DNA of 64,000 nucleotides from Synechococcus sp. BIOS-U3-1. Lineage in GTDB: Bacteria > Cyanobacteriota > Cyanobacteriia > PCC-6307 > Cyanobiaceae. Of this stretch, positions 44,511 through 53,488 are shown in pieces; position 1 is the stretch's first letter; each line of letters begins with the position of its first letter. A program made the position numbers and the translations under genes. The notes under the pieces are model-generated. The model saw only the letters and a list, made by a program, of their open reading frames with translations. It had not been told where the DNA came from and searched no databases. The stretch lies in contig NZ_CP047936.1 in the NCBI RefSeq assembly GCF_014279975.1, positions 2,604,001 to 2,668,000 on the forward strand, read 5' to 3'.

Positions 44511-46237
44511 GCCTGCACCAGCCAGAGCACGGCATACGGCTCGAGTGCATGCCGCCTTCGCGGCGCAAACTGCTGATCAGTGAGGCGATCGACCCAGACC
44601 AGATCATCTCGGCCGCCCATAACGGTGGGATCAAACGTCAAACGTGAGGCTGTGAAGTTGTGCACAGCCACCAAACTGTGACCCTGATGGGAGCAACGCA
44701 GAACGACACGATCCACGCGATCGACACTAAGCACGTCCAAGACGCTGTCCGGATGCAGTGCAGGTAGCTCGGCACGCAACGTGAGTGCATGGCGCAGAGC
44801 CGTCAACACAGCGGTTGCATCGCTATCGGGATCATCAAGGCGCCGCTCCAGCGCTGCTGCTTTGAATTGAGGGCGATTGATGTCCCGGCGATGACCACTT
44901 TGACGAAAGCGAGCCAGATCATTCGGACTCGCAAGCAAGGCTGGTAGATAAAAGGCAGGAATGCCTGGAAGCACCAACTTCAGCATTTCGGTGAGCAGAA
45001 AACGCTGGCGCTGAAGATGAGCTGGATCGACACCGGCATCGGCCATGGCGCTCCACCAGCTGATGTTGATCTCATAGGGAACATCATCCCCATCAGCGAG
45101 TCGACGGTGACTCACCAAGCCACCTCGCTGCTCACAGGCAATCAGCAAATTCAACAGACGCCGCTGGGGCATCAGACCCTCCAAAGGCCTCAACCCCACG
45201 CCGTCATGGCATGCCGTGAAGTTGAGCAATGCAGTGGAGTTTGGCAGTTGGGGCCAGCGCGAAAGCCAGCGGTTCAGCAGATCAGCAGACCCGCTCATGG
45301 CGGCCTCCATCAACAGGGGAGGAAGCGGGAAGTTGTAGGCGAGATGGGCTTCGCGACCACTGCGCAGGTAGGAGAGGTTCTCCTCCTCCGGAACGTTGGT
45401 CTCCGTCACCACCACGCCACCACCAGCGCAGGCGTAGGTGAGCAGATGTCGCAGCACCTCGACCAGTCGATGGACTTGAGGGCGATGAATGCACGAGGTG
45501 TTCGGCTCCTTCCAGACGAAGCCAACGGCATCGAGTCGAATCCAGCGCACACCATGGGCGAGCTTCTGCTTCAACAAACGCGTGAAGCCAAGCAGAACTT
45601 CAGGACAACGCCAATCCAGATCAACCTGATCCGGTCCGAATGTGGTCCACACCTGACGCTGACCGACAGAGCTCCGCAGATGGGTGAACAGCGCTGAACT
45701 GCGCGGACGGACCACGTCGTCCCAGCAGGGATCAGGGGCAGCTTCCAGCACACACAAGCGACCAGGCTCCTCATCTCTCAAAAACTGACGCACCCATGGA
45801 TGAGATGCAGAAACATGGTTGAGCACCAGATCGGCCATCAATCGACGGCCCTCGGCCAACGCAGCGAGATCACTCCAGTCGCCATGCCGCTCCTCCAACT
45901 GCTCATGACTCGAAACGGCAAACCCACCATCACTGGTGGACTCAAGAAACGGCAGCACATGAATCACAGATGCAAACACCTGCAGATGGCGATTCACAAA
46001 GCTGCGAAGCCCCTGCAATCCAGGTTTTGCATCATCAACGACAGAATCCGCATAGGTGATGAGCACCACATCGTCTCGATGCCAGCAGTGATTCGGGTCT
46101 GCCGAATCGGCAAACGCCGAAGCCGGTCCGAGAATTTGCAGCAATTGCGACGACAACGCTTGGAGATCGGCGGAAGAATTATGCGGGTAGAGATCACTTA
46201 GCAGGATTCGCAGCGTTTGATCGCGCGGAGGCTGCAT
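44507..46237 (-). CDS. GH13_18-type sugar phosphorylase (sucrose/glucosylglycerate phosphorylase-like)
   Basis: 576-residue alpha-glucan phosphorylase-type TIM barrel. Catalytic nucleophile D236 (RWIRLDAVGF), acid/base E279 (VVTETNVP) and FTACHDGVGLRP late. The subfamily includes sucrose phosphorylase and glucosylglycerate phosphorylase; its neighbours favour glucosylglycerate turnover. Diverges from gpgS across a short gap and overlaps the phosphatase by 4 nt. Confidence 0.85.
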   Translation of the reverse strand: MQPPRDQTLRILLSDLYPHNSSADLQALSSQLLQILGPASAFADSADPNHCWHRDDVVLITYADSVVDDAKPGLQGLRSFVNRHLQVFASVIHVLPFLESTSDGGFAVSSHEQLEERHGDWSDLAALAEGRRLMADLVLNHVSASHPWVRQFLRDEEPGRLCVLEAAPDPCWDDVVRPRSSALFTHLRSSVGQRQVWTTFGPDQVDLDWRCPEVLLGFTRLLKQKLAHGVRWIRLDAVGFVWKEPNTSCIHRPQVHRLVEVLRHLLTYACAGGGVVVTETNVPEEENLSYLRSGREAHLAYNFPLPPLLMEAAMSGSADLLNRWLSRWPQLPNSTALLNFTACHDGVGLRPLEGLMPQRRLLNLLIACEQRGGLVSHRRLADGDDVPYEINISWWSAMADAGVDPAHLQRQRFLLTEMLKLVLPGIPAFYLPALLASPNDLARFRQSGHRRDINRPQFKAAALERRLDDPDSDATAVLTALRHALTLRAELPALHPDSVLDVLSVDRVDRVVLRCSHQGHSLVAVHNFTASRLTFDPTVMGGRDDLVWVDRLTDQQFAPRRRHALEPYAVLWLVQA

Positions 46238-46306
46238 CAGGTTCCACCAGAACGTCGTTCAGGTATGGAACAAGTTCTTCTCCTCTGTTGTCGCATCGAA
46301 CACCGC

Positions 46307-47602
46307 ATGGATTTTCAGCAAAGCCTGATCACCACGGTTCATGATTACAGCCTTGGCAATCTCGACGCCATCGACTTCAACCAGGAGCTTCGGCAAAGGT
46401 CCACCGCTTTGCTAATTCCGTGTCTGATGGAGGAATTCAAGCGGCCAGCCCTGAGCCTGATCCGCGACACCTTATCCACGCTTACGGGACTTTCCAGTCT
46501 GGTGATCGCCCTTTCCGCCGACAGCATCGAGGACGTCGATGCAGCCGAAGCCTTCTTTGCAAACATGCCTTTCCCAGTGCAGGTGCACTGGACCAACGGC
46601 CCGGCAGTGCATGAAGTGCTCTCCTCCATGGGCAGCCTGGGCCTGGATCTAACCGGCCCACCTGGCAAAGGCTGGGCTGTCTGGCAAGGACTGGGAGTGG
46701 CTTGCCAGCAGGCGGAAGTGATCGGCTTGTTTGACGCAGACATCCGCACCTTTGGTTCTGGCTATCCGGAGCGAATGCTGCGACCACTGCTCAACCCATC
46801 CCATGGGATGGCCTATGTGAAGGCCTTCTACAGCCGACTCTCGTTAGAAACCCAGGCGCTGCAGGGGCGCGCTACACGATTGTTCGTTGGCCCCTTACTG
46901 GCAAGCCTGGAACAGATTTTCGGCGCACTGCCCTACCTCCGCTACCTCCAGACCTTTCGTTATCCACTGGCTGGTGAATTCGCCTTCACCCGCGACCTGG
47001 CGATGAACCTGCGGATCCCTTCCGACTGGGGACTGGAGATGGGACTGCTCTCCGAGGTGTATCGCCACGTGGCACCCAGCCGGATTACGCAGGTGGATCT
47101 GGGGTTGTTCGATCACAAGCACAAAAGCCTGGGGAACAAACCTGACGAAGGCCTGCAACGCATGGCCAGCGAAATCTTCTGCACTGTCTTGCGCAGCCTG
47201 ATGGAACACGAGGGCTGCGTGATGTCGATGGATCAACTACCCACCCTGGAGGTGCTTTACCGGCGTGTCGGAGAAGACAGAGTGCGCCAATTCGGGCTCG
47301 ACTCCGCCATTAACCGTCTTCCCTACGACCGTCATGGAGAGGAGCTTGCATTGCACAGGTTTGCAGACCTGCTGCGCCCAAGCCTGAGCGGTCTGCTGGC
47401 CTCGCCGATCGCACATCAGCTGCCCAGCTGGTCACGACTGAACAGCTGCAATCCATCCTTTGCAATGGACCTCGCACAAGCAGGCAGAGTCGGGCGCGAG
47501 TCACCGAGCTACACAACAAGCGCCATCAGACTTAGACGTCCCAACCACTCACCAGCAAGACTCGAAGTCCAGGCCAACGCTTCAACAACCGCAGCAGCTT
47601 GA
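46307..47602 (+). CDS. gpgS: Glucosyl-3-phosphoglycerate synthase
   Basis: 431-residue GT81-type glycosyltransferase that makes glucosyl-3-phosphoglycerate from an NDP-glucose and 3-phosphoglycerate. MDFQQSLITTVHDY at the start, ALLIPCLMEEF, and the metal-binding DAD in GLFDADIRTF. ATG 46307 avoids overlap with the divergent phosphorylase start; an upstream GTG/ATG would add 14-30 unrelated residues. The C-terminus is longer than usual, with a low-complexity tail. Confidence 0.88.
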   Translation: MDFQQSLITTVHDYSLGNLDAIDFNQELRQRSTALLIPCLMEEFKRPALSLIRDTLSTLTGLSSLVIALSADSIEDVDAAEAFFANMPFPVQVHWTNGPAVHEVLSSMGSLGLDLTGPPGKGWAVWQGLGVACQQAEVIGLFDADIRTFGSGYPERMLRPLLNPSHGMAYVKAFYSRLSLETQALQGRATRLFVGPLLASLEQIFGALPYLRYLQTFRYPLAGEFAFTRDLAMNLRIPSDWGLEMGLLSEVYRHVAPSRITQVDLGLFDHKHKSLGNKPDEGLQRMASEIFCTVLRSLMEHEGCVMSMDQLPTLEVLYRRVGEDRVRQFGLDSAINRLPYDRHGEELALHRFADLLRPSLSGLLASPIAHQLPSWSRLNSCNPSFAMDLAQAGRVGRESPSYTTSAIRLRRPNHSPARLEVQANASTTAAA

Positions 47603-47818
47603 GGCTGAGCATGAACTAAAGCTTTTCGTGGAAATCAGTGAACAAAAGATGATGGGTGTAACACAGCGAACTTCAATCAATGTTGCGACAACTACCGAAT
47701 CAAAAGATTTGGTATCAAGCCTGTAAAATTGAAATATTGCAGAGGCTCGTTTTGTGACAAATCAGACATTTGACCTGTCAGATTTTGACGATATTAAAGG
47801 AGCGAGTTTTGCAACTAG

Positions 47819-48091
47819 ATGATCGAATGCGCGTACCGCAACAACACTGACAAGATGGTGATTGTGAAGTGCATTGGGGAATCGCACTTTTACCTGGAAA
47901 AGGTTGTCATGCCCAAAGAGATGTTCTGGTTTGAAGCTCCACAAGAGGCTCAGCTGGAACTCTGGATGATGTCTCCACAAGGTCAGATGTTGGATGTACG
48001 AGCATATACAGCCGACTACGCGATGGATGCCGATCTCCAACAACAGTTGGGGCTTGAACGAACCTGTATGGCGGTCGCGGACACCCGCTGA
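47819..48091 (+). CDS. DUF1830 family protein
   Basis: 90-residue soluble protein with the DUF1830 pattern: MIECAYRNNTDKMVIVKC, FYLEKVVMPKEMFWFEAP and ELWMMSPQG. Cyanobacterial family of unknown function. Isolated between gpgS and the amidotransferase gene. Confidence 0.82.
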   Translation: MIECAYRNNTDKMVIVKCIGESHFYLEKVVMPKEMFWFEAPQEAQLELWMMSPQGQMLDVRAYTADYAMDADLQQQLGLERTCMAVADTR

Positions 48092-48234
48092 ATCAACAAA
48101 AGCTCCCCGAAGCTCAACTCCACCCTGCCGAAGATGAGCGTCGACTCATAAACCTATGAGGTGTTCGCTGATGGCAAGCTGCTCAGATGAGCGCCCGCCG
48201 ACGAGCTGCCACTTTCTCAGCGCTACCTCTTGTT

Positions 48235-48990
48235 ATGAATCAATCCCTGCTGGTGATTCAACACGTTGATCACGAGGGTCCTGATCTGATCCATGAACTC
48301 GCAATGCAACGAGGCATGAGCATCCAGACGATCCGTCCAGATCTCGGAGAGCAACTACCCGACCCGGCCAGCACTCCAGACACCATTGCCGTGGTGCTTG
48401 GAGGACCGATGGGGGTGAACCAACGCAACGACCCGAAGATGGATTGGCTTCGTCATGAACTGGAGTGGCTGTCGAGCTGGCATCGGCAGAAAAAACCAGT
48501 ATTGGGAATCTGCCTGGGAGCCCAATTGCTAGCCGTGGCGGCGGGAGGATCGGTGGAGCCGCTCAGCGTGGGAGAACCTTCTGCACCCCTGAAGGAACTG
48601 GGGATTGGAGCCATCCACTGGCTGGTCGACCCCAGCGAAGAACCACTACTCCATGGCCTTGATCCCAGTGCACTGGCCCTGCACTGGCATGGCGACCGCA
48701 TCCGACTTCCCGATGAGGCCACCTTGCTTGGATCGTCATTGCACTGCCCAGAGCAAGTGTTCAAAATCGATCGACATGCCGTAGGCCTTCAGTGCCACCT
48801 CGAAATTTCAAAACCAAACCTGGAGCGGTGGATTCAAGCCGACGCCGCTTACATCGTTAGCGCAATCGGAAAAAACGGAGCCGATCAGCTTCGCAACGAC
48901 TGGAAGCGACTTGGCGGGCATCTGCAAAAAAGCGGGGCCCAGTTGTTCACCAATGTGTTCAGTCAGCTACAAAACATCAGCAGTCAGTAA
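48235..48990 (+). CDS. Class I glutamine amidotransferase (GMP-synthase-like)
   Basis: 251-residue glutaminase-type protein. Nucleophile elbow GICLGAQ with Cys, and the H-x-E pair in LQCHLEIS. ATG 48235 (MNQSLLVIQHV) fits the family better than an ATG at 48187. No synthetase partner is adjacent; the substrate is unknown. Confidence 0.85.
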   Translation: MNQSLLVIQHVDHEGPDLIHELAMQRGMSIQTIRPDLGEQLPDPASTPDTIAVVLGGPMGVNQRNDPKMDWLRHELEWLSSWHRQKKPVLGICLGAQLLAVAAGGSVEPLSVGEPSAPLKELGIGAIHWLVDPSEEPLLHGLDPSALALHWHGDRIRLPDEATLLGSSLHCPEQVFKIDRHAVGLQCHLEISKPNLERWIQADAAYIVSAIGKNGADQLRNDWKRLGGHLQKSGAQLFTNVFSQLQNISSQ

Positions 48991-49159
48991 ATCCAAAACA
49001 TTTCGAAACTGGTATCAGTTTGAAAACCACAACAACAATCCACTCAATCAAAATTGTCGTGTAGTAGTTACTACACAACGTTCACTTCATCCTTGGGTGA
49101 AGCGCAGTACAACTCAGGCCATGGAACGGGGACCTGAGCTTGCTTCGGATAACTGAATC

Positions 49160-49327
49160 ATGAGTACGCTTCTCTATCGCGGCCACACCTACGACCAGTA
49201 CAAAGAGTTTGCAAAAAAACCAGCTATCAAGCTCACTTATCGCCGGCAGGTCTATCAAACACGCCAGGCCGAAGCCCAACGGGAAAGAGTCGAATTGAAA
49301 TACCGAGGTGTCGCGTACATCCACTGA
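49160..49327 (+). CDS. DUF4278 family small protein
   Basis: 55-residue basic protein with the DUF4278 pattern of two short beta motifs: LLYRGHTYD near the start and LKYRGVAYIH at the end, with LTYRRQVYQT between. A common small cyanobacterial protein of unknown function. Confidence 0.78.
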   Translation: MSTLLYRGHTYDQYKEFAKKPAIKLTYRRQVYQTRQAEAQRERVELKYRGVAYIH

Positions 49328-49380
49328 AATGGCGCTGTTGCAAGCCATCCTCACTGAAGATGACTTATAAAAAATTTGAC

Positions 49381-49872
49381 CTAAGCCGCTAGTGGCAGGG
49401 GTCTGACCCCGTGCAGTTGGGGTTTGGCATCCGACGTCGTCGTTGCATTCATCAGCGAAGGGATCCGCGCACTGTTGTACACGCGAAATTCCTGCACAAG
49501 AGACACTCCAGGCTTTCGAACAGCCTGGTTCAACACCACAGAGCCATCCGGATCAGAGATGGAACGGTGGAAGGTCCGCGGGGGGATGCGCAAGATATCG
49601 CCACCACCTTCAAGCCTGACGATGTGAAACGGCTGCTCCCAGGCAAGATTCACCAAGTAAAACGTTCGTCCACCACTGGCAGCCAGAAGATTGTCTTCCT
49701 GATTGGGATGCATATAAAACTGCCAGGCCCCTGTTTCGGGGTCATCTGGTGGACTCACGGCAGGGCCGGAGTGAATCACCAGATCACGGGCATTGGACGT
49801 CTCAACCGTGACGTCAAAGAAACGCACAGAAGGCGTGTCGCGAAACCGCTCGAAAGACAACAGTTCGAACAT
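49381..49872 (-). CDS. Cupin-like conserved protein
   Basis: 163-residue beta-rich protein from ATG 49872 (a GTG one codon earlier). The stretch GAWQFYMHPNQEDN, then TFYLVNLAWEQPFHIVRLEGGG and RIPPRTFHRSISDPDG, looks like a cupin barrel, with His residues in the right places for a metal. No enzyme assigned. It ends about 80 bp before moaA in the opposite sense of numbering but the same strand. Confidence 0.68.
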   Translation of the reverse strand: MFELLSFERFRDTPSVRFFDVTVETSNARDLVIHSGPAVSPPDDPETGAWQFYMHPNQEDNLLAASGGRTFYLVNLAWEQPFHIVRLEGGGDILRIPPRTFHRSISDPDGSVVLNQAVRKPGVSLVQEFRVYNSARIPSLMNATTTSDAKPQLHGVRPLPLAA

Positions 49873-49954
49873 CACCGATGGGCCGGATGAAGGCCCGAAC
49901 TCTGAACTGTTTTTACCGAGCTTTCTCTACTGAAACGGTGCCGTCGATAACGGT

Positions 49955-51004
49955 TCAGCCACCCAGATAAGCCATCTCTGCATGAGGTGACGTCCTGAAA
50001 GCAGCCTGGCCCCGGCCCTCCTCGCTGTACTGGTCGAGCCTTCTCTGCCACAGGGCACAGATCTCTCTCTCCAGGTCATCGTCACTGGTCAGAGCCGGTT
50101 TCAGATCTGTTCCACGAGCTGCAAACAGACAAGTGAAGGCTTGCCCATCAGCGGTAATGCGCAGTCGGTTGCAGTCTCCGCAGAACGGCTCAGTAATTGA
50201 GGCGATCACACCAATGGCAGCGACGCCATCGCGATAACGCCAGCGCAAGGCAGTACCACCCGGTGATCGACCGAGTGACGACAACGGCCATTGGCGGCTG
50301 ATGCGATCGACCATCACGGCTGCAGGCAAAACCTGCTCCATGGCCCAACCGTTGCGATTGCCCACATCCATGAATTCGATTAAGCGCAGCTCCAGCCCTT
50401 GCTGACGGGCCAACATTGCTAGAGGAATCAACTGATCGTCGTTCACGCCCCGCTGGATCACCGCATTGAGCTTTAGGGCGCCGACAGCAGGGTCAAATCC
50501 GGCCGAACGAGCCGCCTCAAGACCAGCCAGTACCTGTTGAATCAGTCGCGTTCCAGCAGGCTCGCCACCGCGCAGGCCAGCCATGCGCGCCACCACCTCA
50601 CCCTCGACCGCATCAAGACTGATGGTGATCCGTTCGAGGCCAGCAGCACGAAGAGCACGAGCCCGTTCCTGCGTCAGCAAGACACCGTTGCTGGTGAGTG
50701 CCACCTGCCGTAGACCCTGCAGAGGATTGCCAGGAGTGGCACGCCCCAAGGCAACCTGCTCCAGCAGCGGGAGCAACCGATCGCTCAGTAACGGTTCGCC
50801 TCCGGTGAGCCGCAGAGTATGGGCCCCCAATCGGGAAGCAACCCGGATCAGTCGCAATTGCTGTTCAAGGCTGAGCAGACCTGGGGGATCCACAGCATCG
50901 GGGCAGCAATAAGGACAGGCCAGATTGCAGCGTGCCGTGAGCGACATCCGCAGCACCCCGAGCGCTCGAGCCCTCTGGTCAATCGGGGGAGATGCGGCAA
51001 TCAT
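49955..51004 (-). CDS. moaA: GTP 3',8-cyclase (molybdenum cofactor biosynthesis)
   Basis: 349-residue radical SAM enzyme for the first step of molybdopterin synthesis. N-terminal cluster C26-x3-C30-x2-C33 (CNLACPYC), C-terminal cluster EPFCGDCNRLR with a later Cys in AFTCLF. The expected C-terminal GG is LGG. Overlaps mobA by 4 nt. Supplies cofactor for NarB nearby. Confidence 0.96.
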   Translation of the reverse strand: MIAASPPIDQRARALGVLRMSLTARCNLACPYCCPDAVDPPGLLSLEQQLRLIRVASRLGAHTLRLTGGEPLLSDRLLPLLEQVALGRATPGNPLQGLRQVALTSNGVLLTQERARALRAAGLERITISLDAVEGEVVARMAGLRGGEPAGTRLIQQVLAGLEAARSAGFDPAVGALKLNAVIQRGVNDDQLIPLAMLARQQGLELRLIEFMDVGNRNGWAMEQVLPAAVMVDRISRQWPLSSLGRSPGGTALRWRYRDGVAAIGVIASITEPFCGDCNRLRITADGQAFTCLFAARGTDLKPALTSDDDLEREICALWQRRLDQYSEEGRGQAAFRTSPHAEMAYLGG

Positions 51005-51585
51005 CGAATTAACGCTGCCAGATCAATGGGCCGATTGACATTGACCAACTGATCAGGGGGAAGTTTCACCGTGTCATAAGGAATACGTTCAAGCCAGCCG
51101 CGCCAACGACCCTTCCCCTCCGTCAGCTCATCGTCAAGCGCCTTGCGATAGAGCGCACCGGAGGGATAGATGCCAAATAGATGCTGGAGCCTGGAGCCAT
51201 CATCGGCAACAAACGCTCTGGATTGCTGCGTTCTCCAGCAACGGATCAGTTGCTGCAATGCTTCCAGACGTAAGCCGGGCATATCCACAGGCAAGGTGAG
51301 CAGCGCTTCATCATCACGATCGTGCAGGAGACAGCTCAAGGCCCAGAGGGGACCTGCCGGCTGCCATGGCTCAGCTTGGACAGTCACACCTTTGCGAGTG
51401 CTAAGCAGCTCGTGATGACTGACATGACCCGTCAGCACACAGACCTCAAGACCCGCTGAGCGCAACAGTTGGACCTGAGCCTCAAGCCAGCGCGATCCAT
51501 CCGGATGGCTCAGCAAGGCCTTATCTGCACCCATGCGACGACTGGCACCGCCGGCAAGAACAACACCCAGAAGACGACGAGACAT
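51001..51585 (-). CDS. mobA: Molybdenum cofactor guanylyltransferase
   Basis: 194-residue enzyme attaching GMP to molybdopterin to form the guanine dinucleotide cofactor used by bacterial nitrate reductases. GGASRRMGADKALL near the start and TLPVDMPGL (metal-binding Asp). ATG 51585 preferred to a GTG ten codons upstream. Operon with moaA. Confidence 0.93.
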   Translation of the reverse strand: MSRRLLGVVLAGGASRRMGADKALLSHPDGSRWLEAQVQLLRSAGLEVCVLTGHVSHHELLSTRKGVTVQAEPWQPAGPLWALSCLLHDRDDEALLTLPVDMPGLRLEALQQLIRCWRTQQSRAFVADDGSRLQHLFGIYPSGALYRKALDDELTEGKGRWRGWLERIPYDTVKLPPDQLVNVNRPIDLAALIR

Positions 51586-51708
51586 AGAACCGAAGGTCTT
51601 GAGCCTTGGTAACACCTCAGGCCAACGACAGTGCAGTCACAACGACTACTAAAAAGACTCAAGTCACTTACAAACACAATTGAAGCAAAACCTCAGCAAT
51701 GCAATTTT

Positions 51709-51722
51709 GTAGCCAATGCAAC
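51709..51722 (+). promoter_or_regulatory. Imperfect NtcA-like site upstream of nrtP
   Basis: GTA-N8-AAC in the context TTGTAGCCA, 119 bp before the nrtP ATG. NtcA prefers GTA-N8-TAC, so one half-site is degenerate. A similar TTGTAGCCA lies upstream of nirA at 61508. Weak support. Confidence 0.3.
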
Positions 51723-51840
51723 GATTCTTAAAGGCCCCAAATGGTGCAATTAATCGGCGGTCTGCATGAGCGCCGTATCTTGAAATCCTGAGTGCCTTCG
51801 TTTCGACACCGGGGTTTGAATCTCTACACCAACAAACCCC

Positions 51841-53409
51841 ATGCTTGGCGAACTCTGGTCATTCCAGGGGAGATACCGAACACTTCATCTCACCTGGTTT
51901 GCTTTCTTTTTAACTTTTGTCGTTTGGTTCAATCTGGCACCACTGGCCACAACCGTTAAAGCAGATCTTGGACTGACTGTCGGTCAGATCCGTACGGTTG
52001 CAATCTGCAATGTTGCACTCACCATTCCAGCCCGTGTGCTGATTGGCATGTTGCTGGATAAATTCGGTCCTCGCCGCACCTATTCCACCCTGCTGGTGTT
52101 CTCGGTCATTCCCTGCCTGATGTTTGCATCAGCCCAGGATTTCAATCAACTGGTGGTGTCTCGACTGCTTCTCTCCATCGTGGGCGCTGGCTTCGTAATC
52201 GGCATCCGCATGGTGGCCGAATGGTTTCCTCCCAAAGAAATTGGCCTGGCAGAGGGCATCTATGGCGGCTGGGGTAACTTCGGCTCCGCCTTCTCAGCGC
52301 TGAGCCTGGTAGCCCTAGCTGGCTTTCTCTCCTTCTCCGGGGGATTCGAGCTGCCGACTGGCCCAGCCCTGAACTGGCGAGGAGCGATTGCTTTAACGGG
52401 AATTATCTCCGCCGTCTATGGGGTAATTTACTTCTTCAATGTCAGCGACACGCCGCCAGGAAAGGAGTATCAACGACCTGAGAAGACTGCAGGTCTTGAA
52501 GTGACCTCGATGAGGGATTTCTGGGGATTGCTAGGCATGAATGTTCCCTTCGCAGCAATCCTCTGCGTGCTGTGCTGGAGACTTCAGAAAGTTGGATTCC
52601 TAAACACTGGAACATATCCACTGGCCCTATTGGCTGTACTCATCTGGTTCATCTTCCAAACCTGGGGAATCATCCGAACCAACCGTGATCTGATCATGGG
52701 AACCAAGGTGTATCCCAAAGAAGATCGTTATGAGTTCCGTCAGGTGGCCATCCTTGAACTCACCTACATCGTGAACTTCGGTTCCGAACTAGCTGTGGTT
52801 TCAATGCTGCCAACCTTCTTTGAAACCACATTCGACCTGCCGAAAGCGACAGCAGGAATTTTGGCGTCCTGTTTCGCCTTTGTAAATCTGGTGGCTCGAC
52901 CAGCTGGTGGTCTGATCTCCGACAAGCTCGGCAGCCGAAAAAACACCATGGGCTTTCTCACAGCCGGACTGGGCATCGGCTATCTGGTGATGAGCCAGAT
53001 CAAACCGGGCACATTCAGCGGTTCTACAGGAATCTTCATTGCTGTGGTGATCACCATGCTTGCTTCCTTCTTCGTTCAATCTGGGGAAGGAGCAACATTC
53101 GCCCTCGTACCGCTGGTGAAACGCCGGGTTACTGGTCAGGTGGCAGGCCTGGTTGGGGCCTACGGCAATGTTGGCGCCGTGACTTACCTCACCATTTTCA
53201 GCCTGCTGCCGCTCTGGATGGGTGGAGGGAAAGATCCTTCCCCTGAGGTGATTGCAGCCTCCAACAGCACCTTTTTCCAGATTCTGGGAATCGCAGGACT
53301 GATCGTGGCTTTCTTCTGCTTCTTCTTCCTCAAAGAACCCAAGGGATCCTTCGCTGAGTTGCACGAAGGTGAAAGTCCCTCATCATCCACGCCAGCCCTG
53401 GCTCGCTGA
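51841..53409 (+). CDS. nrtP: Nitrate/nitrite MFS transporter (NNP family)
   Basis: 522-residue permease with about 12 membrane helices. NNP signatures are visible: GIRMVAEWFPP, GIYGGWGNFGSA, and the second nitrate motif region VAGLVGAYGNVGAVTYL. Imports nitrate and nitrite in marine cyanobacteria instead of the NrtABCD ABC system. Followed by narB after a strong hairpin. Confidence 0.95.
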   Translation: MLGELWSFQGRYRTLHLTWFAFFLTFVVWFNLAPLATTVKADLGLTVGQIRTVAICNVALTIPARVLIGMLLDKFGPRRTYSTLLVFSVIPCLMFASAQDFNQLVVSRLLLSIVGAGFVIGIRMVAEWFPPKEIGLAEGIYGGWGNFGSAFSALSLVALAGFLSFSGGFELPTGPALNWRGAIALTGIISAVYGVIYFFNVSDTPPGKEYQRPEKTAGLEVTSMRDFWGLLGMNVPFAAILCVLCWRLQKVGFLNTGTYPLALLAVLIWFIFQTWGIIRTNRDLIMGTKVYPKEDRYEFRQVAILELTYIVNFGSELAVVSMLPTFFETTFDLPKATAGILASCFAFVNLVARPAGGLISDKLGSRKNTMGFLTAGLGIGYLVMSQIKPGTFSGSTGIFIAVVITMLASFFVQSGEGATFALVPLVKRRVTGQVAGLVGAYGNVGAVTYLTIFSLLPLWMGGGKDPSPEVIAASNSTFFQILGIAGLIVAFFCFFFLKEPKGSFAELHEGESPSSSTPALAR

Positions 53410-53436
53410 ACCATCAGCAGCCTCGACTGCAATCAC

Positions 53437-53467
53437 AGATCCCCGGTGCAAACAGCACCGGGGATCT
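53437..53467 (+). terminator. Perfect 13-bp hairpin between nrtP and narB
   Basis: AGATCCCCGGTGC (53437-53449) and GCACCGGGGATCT (53455-53467) with AAACA loop. No T-run follows (CTCATTCC), so it may reduce rather than stop transcription, or protect the nrtP end of a shared mRNA. Confidence 0.65.
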
Positions 53468-53488
53468 CTCATTCCATCGGCCTCATTG

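Noticed and set aside
45017-45697. 226-codon plus-strand frame within the GH13 gene
   Set aside because: Opposite to a full-length enzyme with intact catalytic residues.
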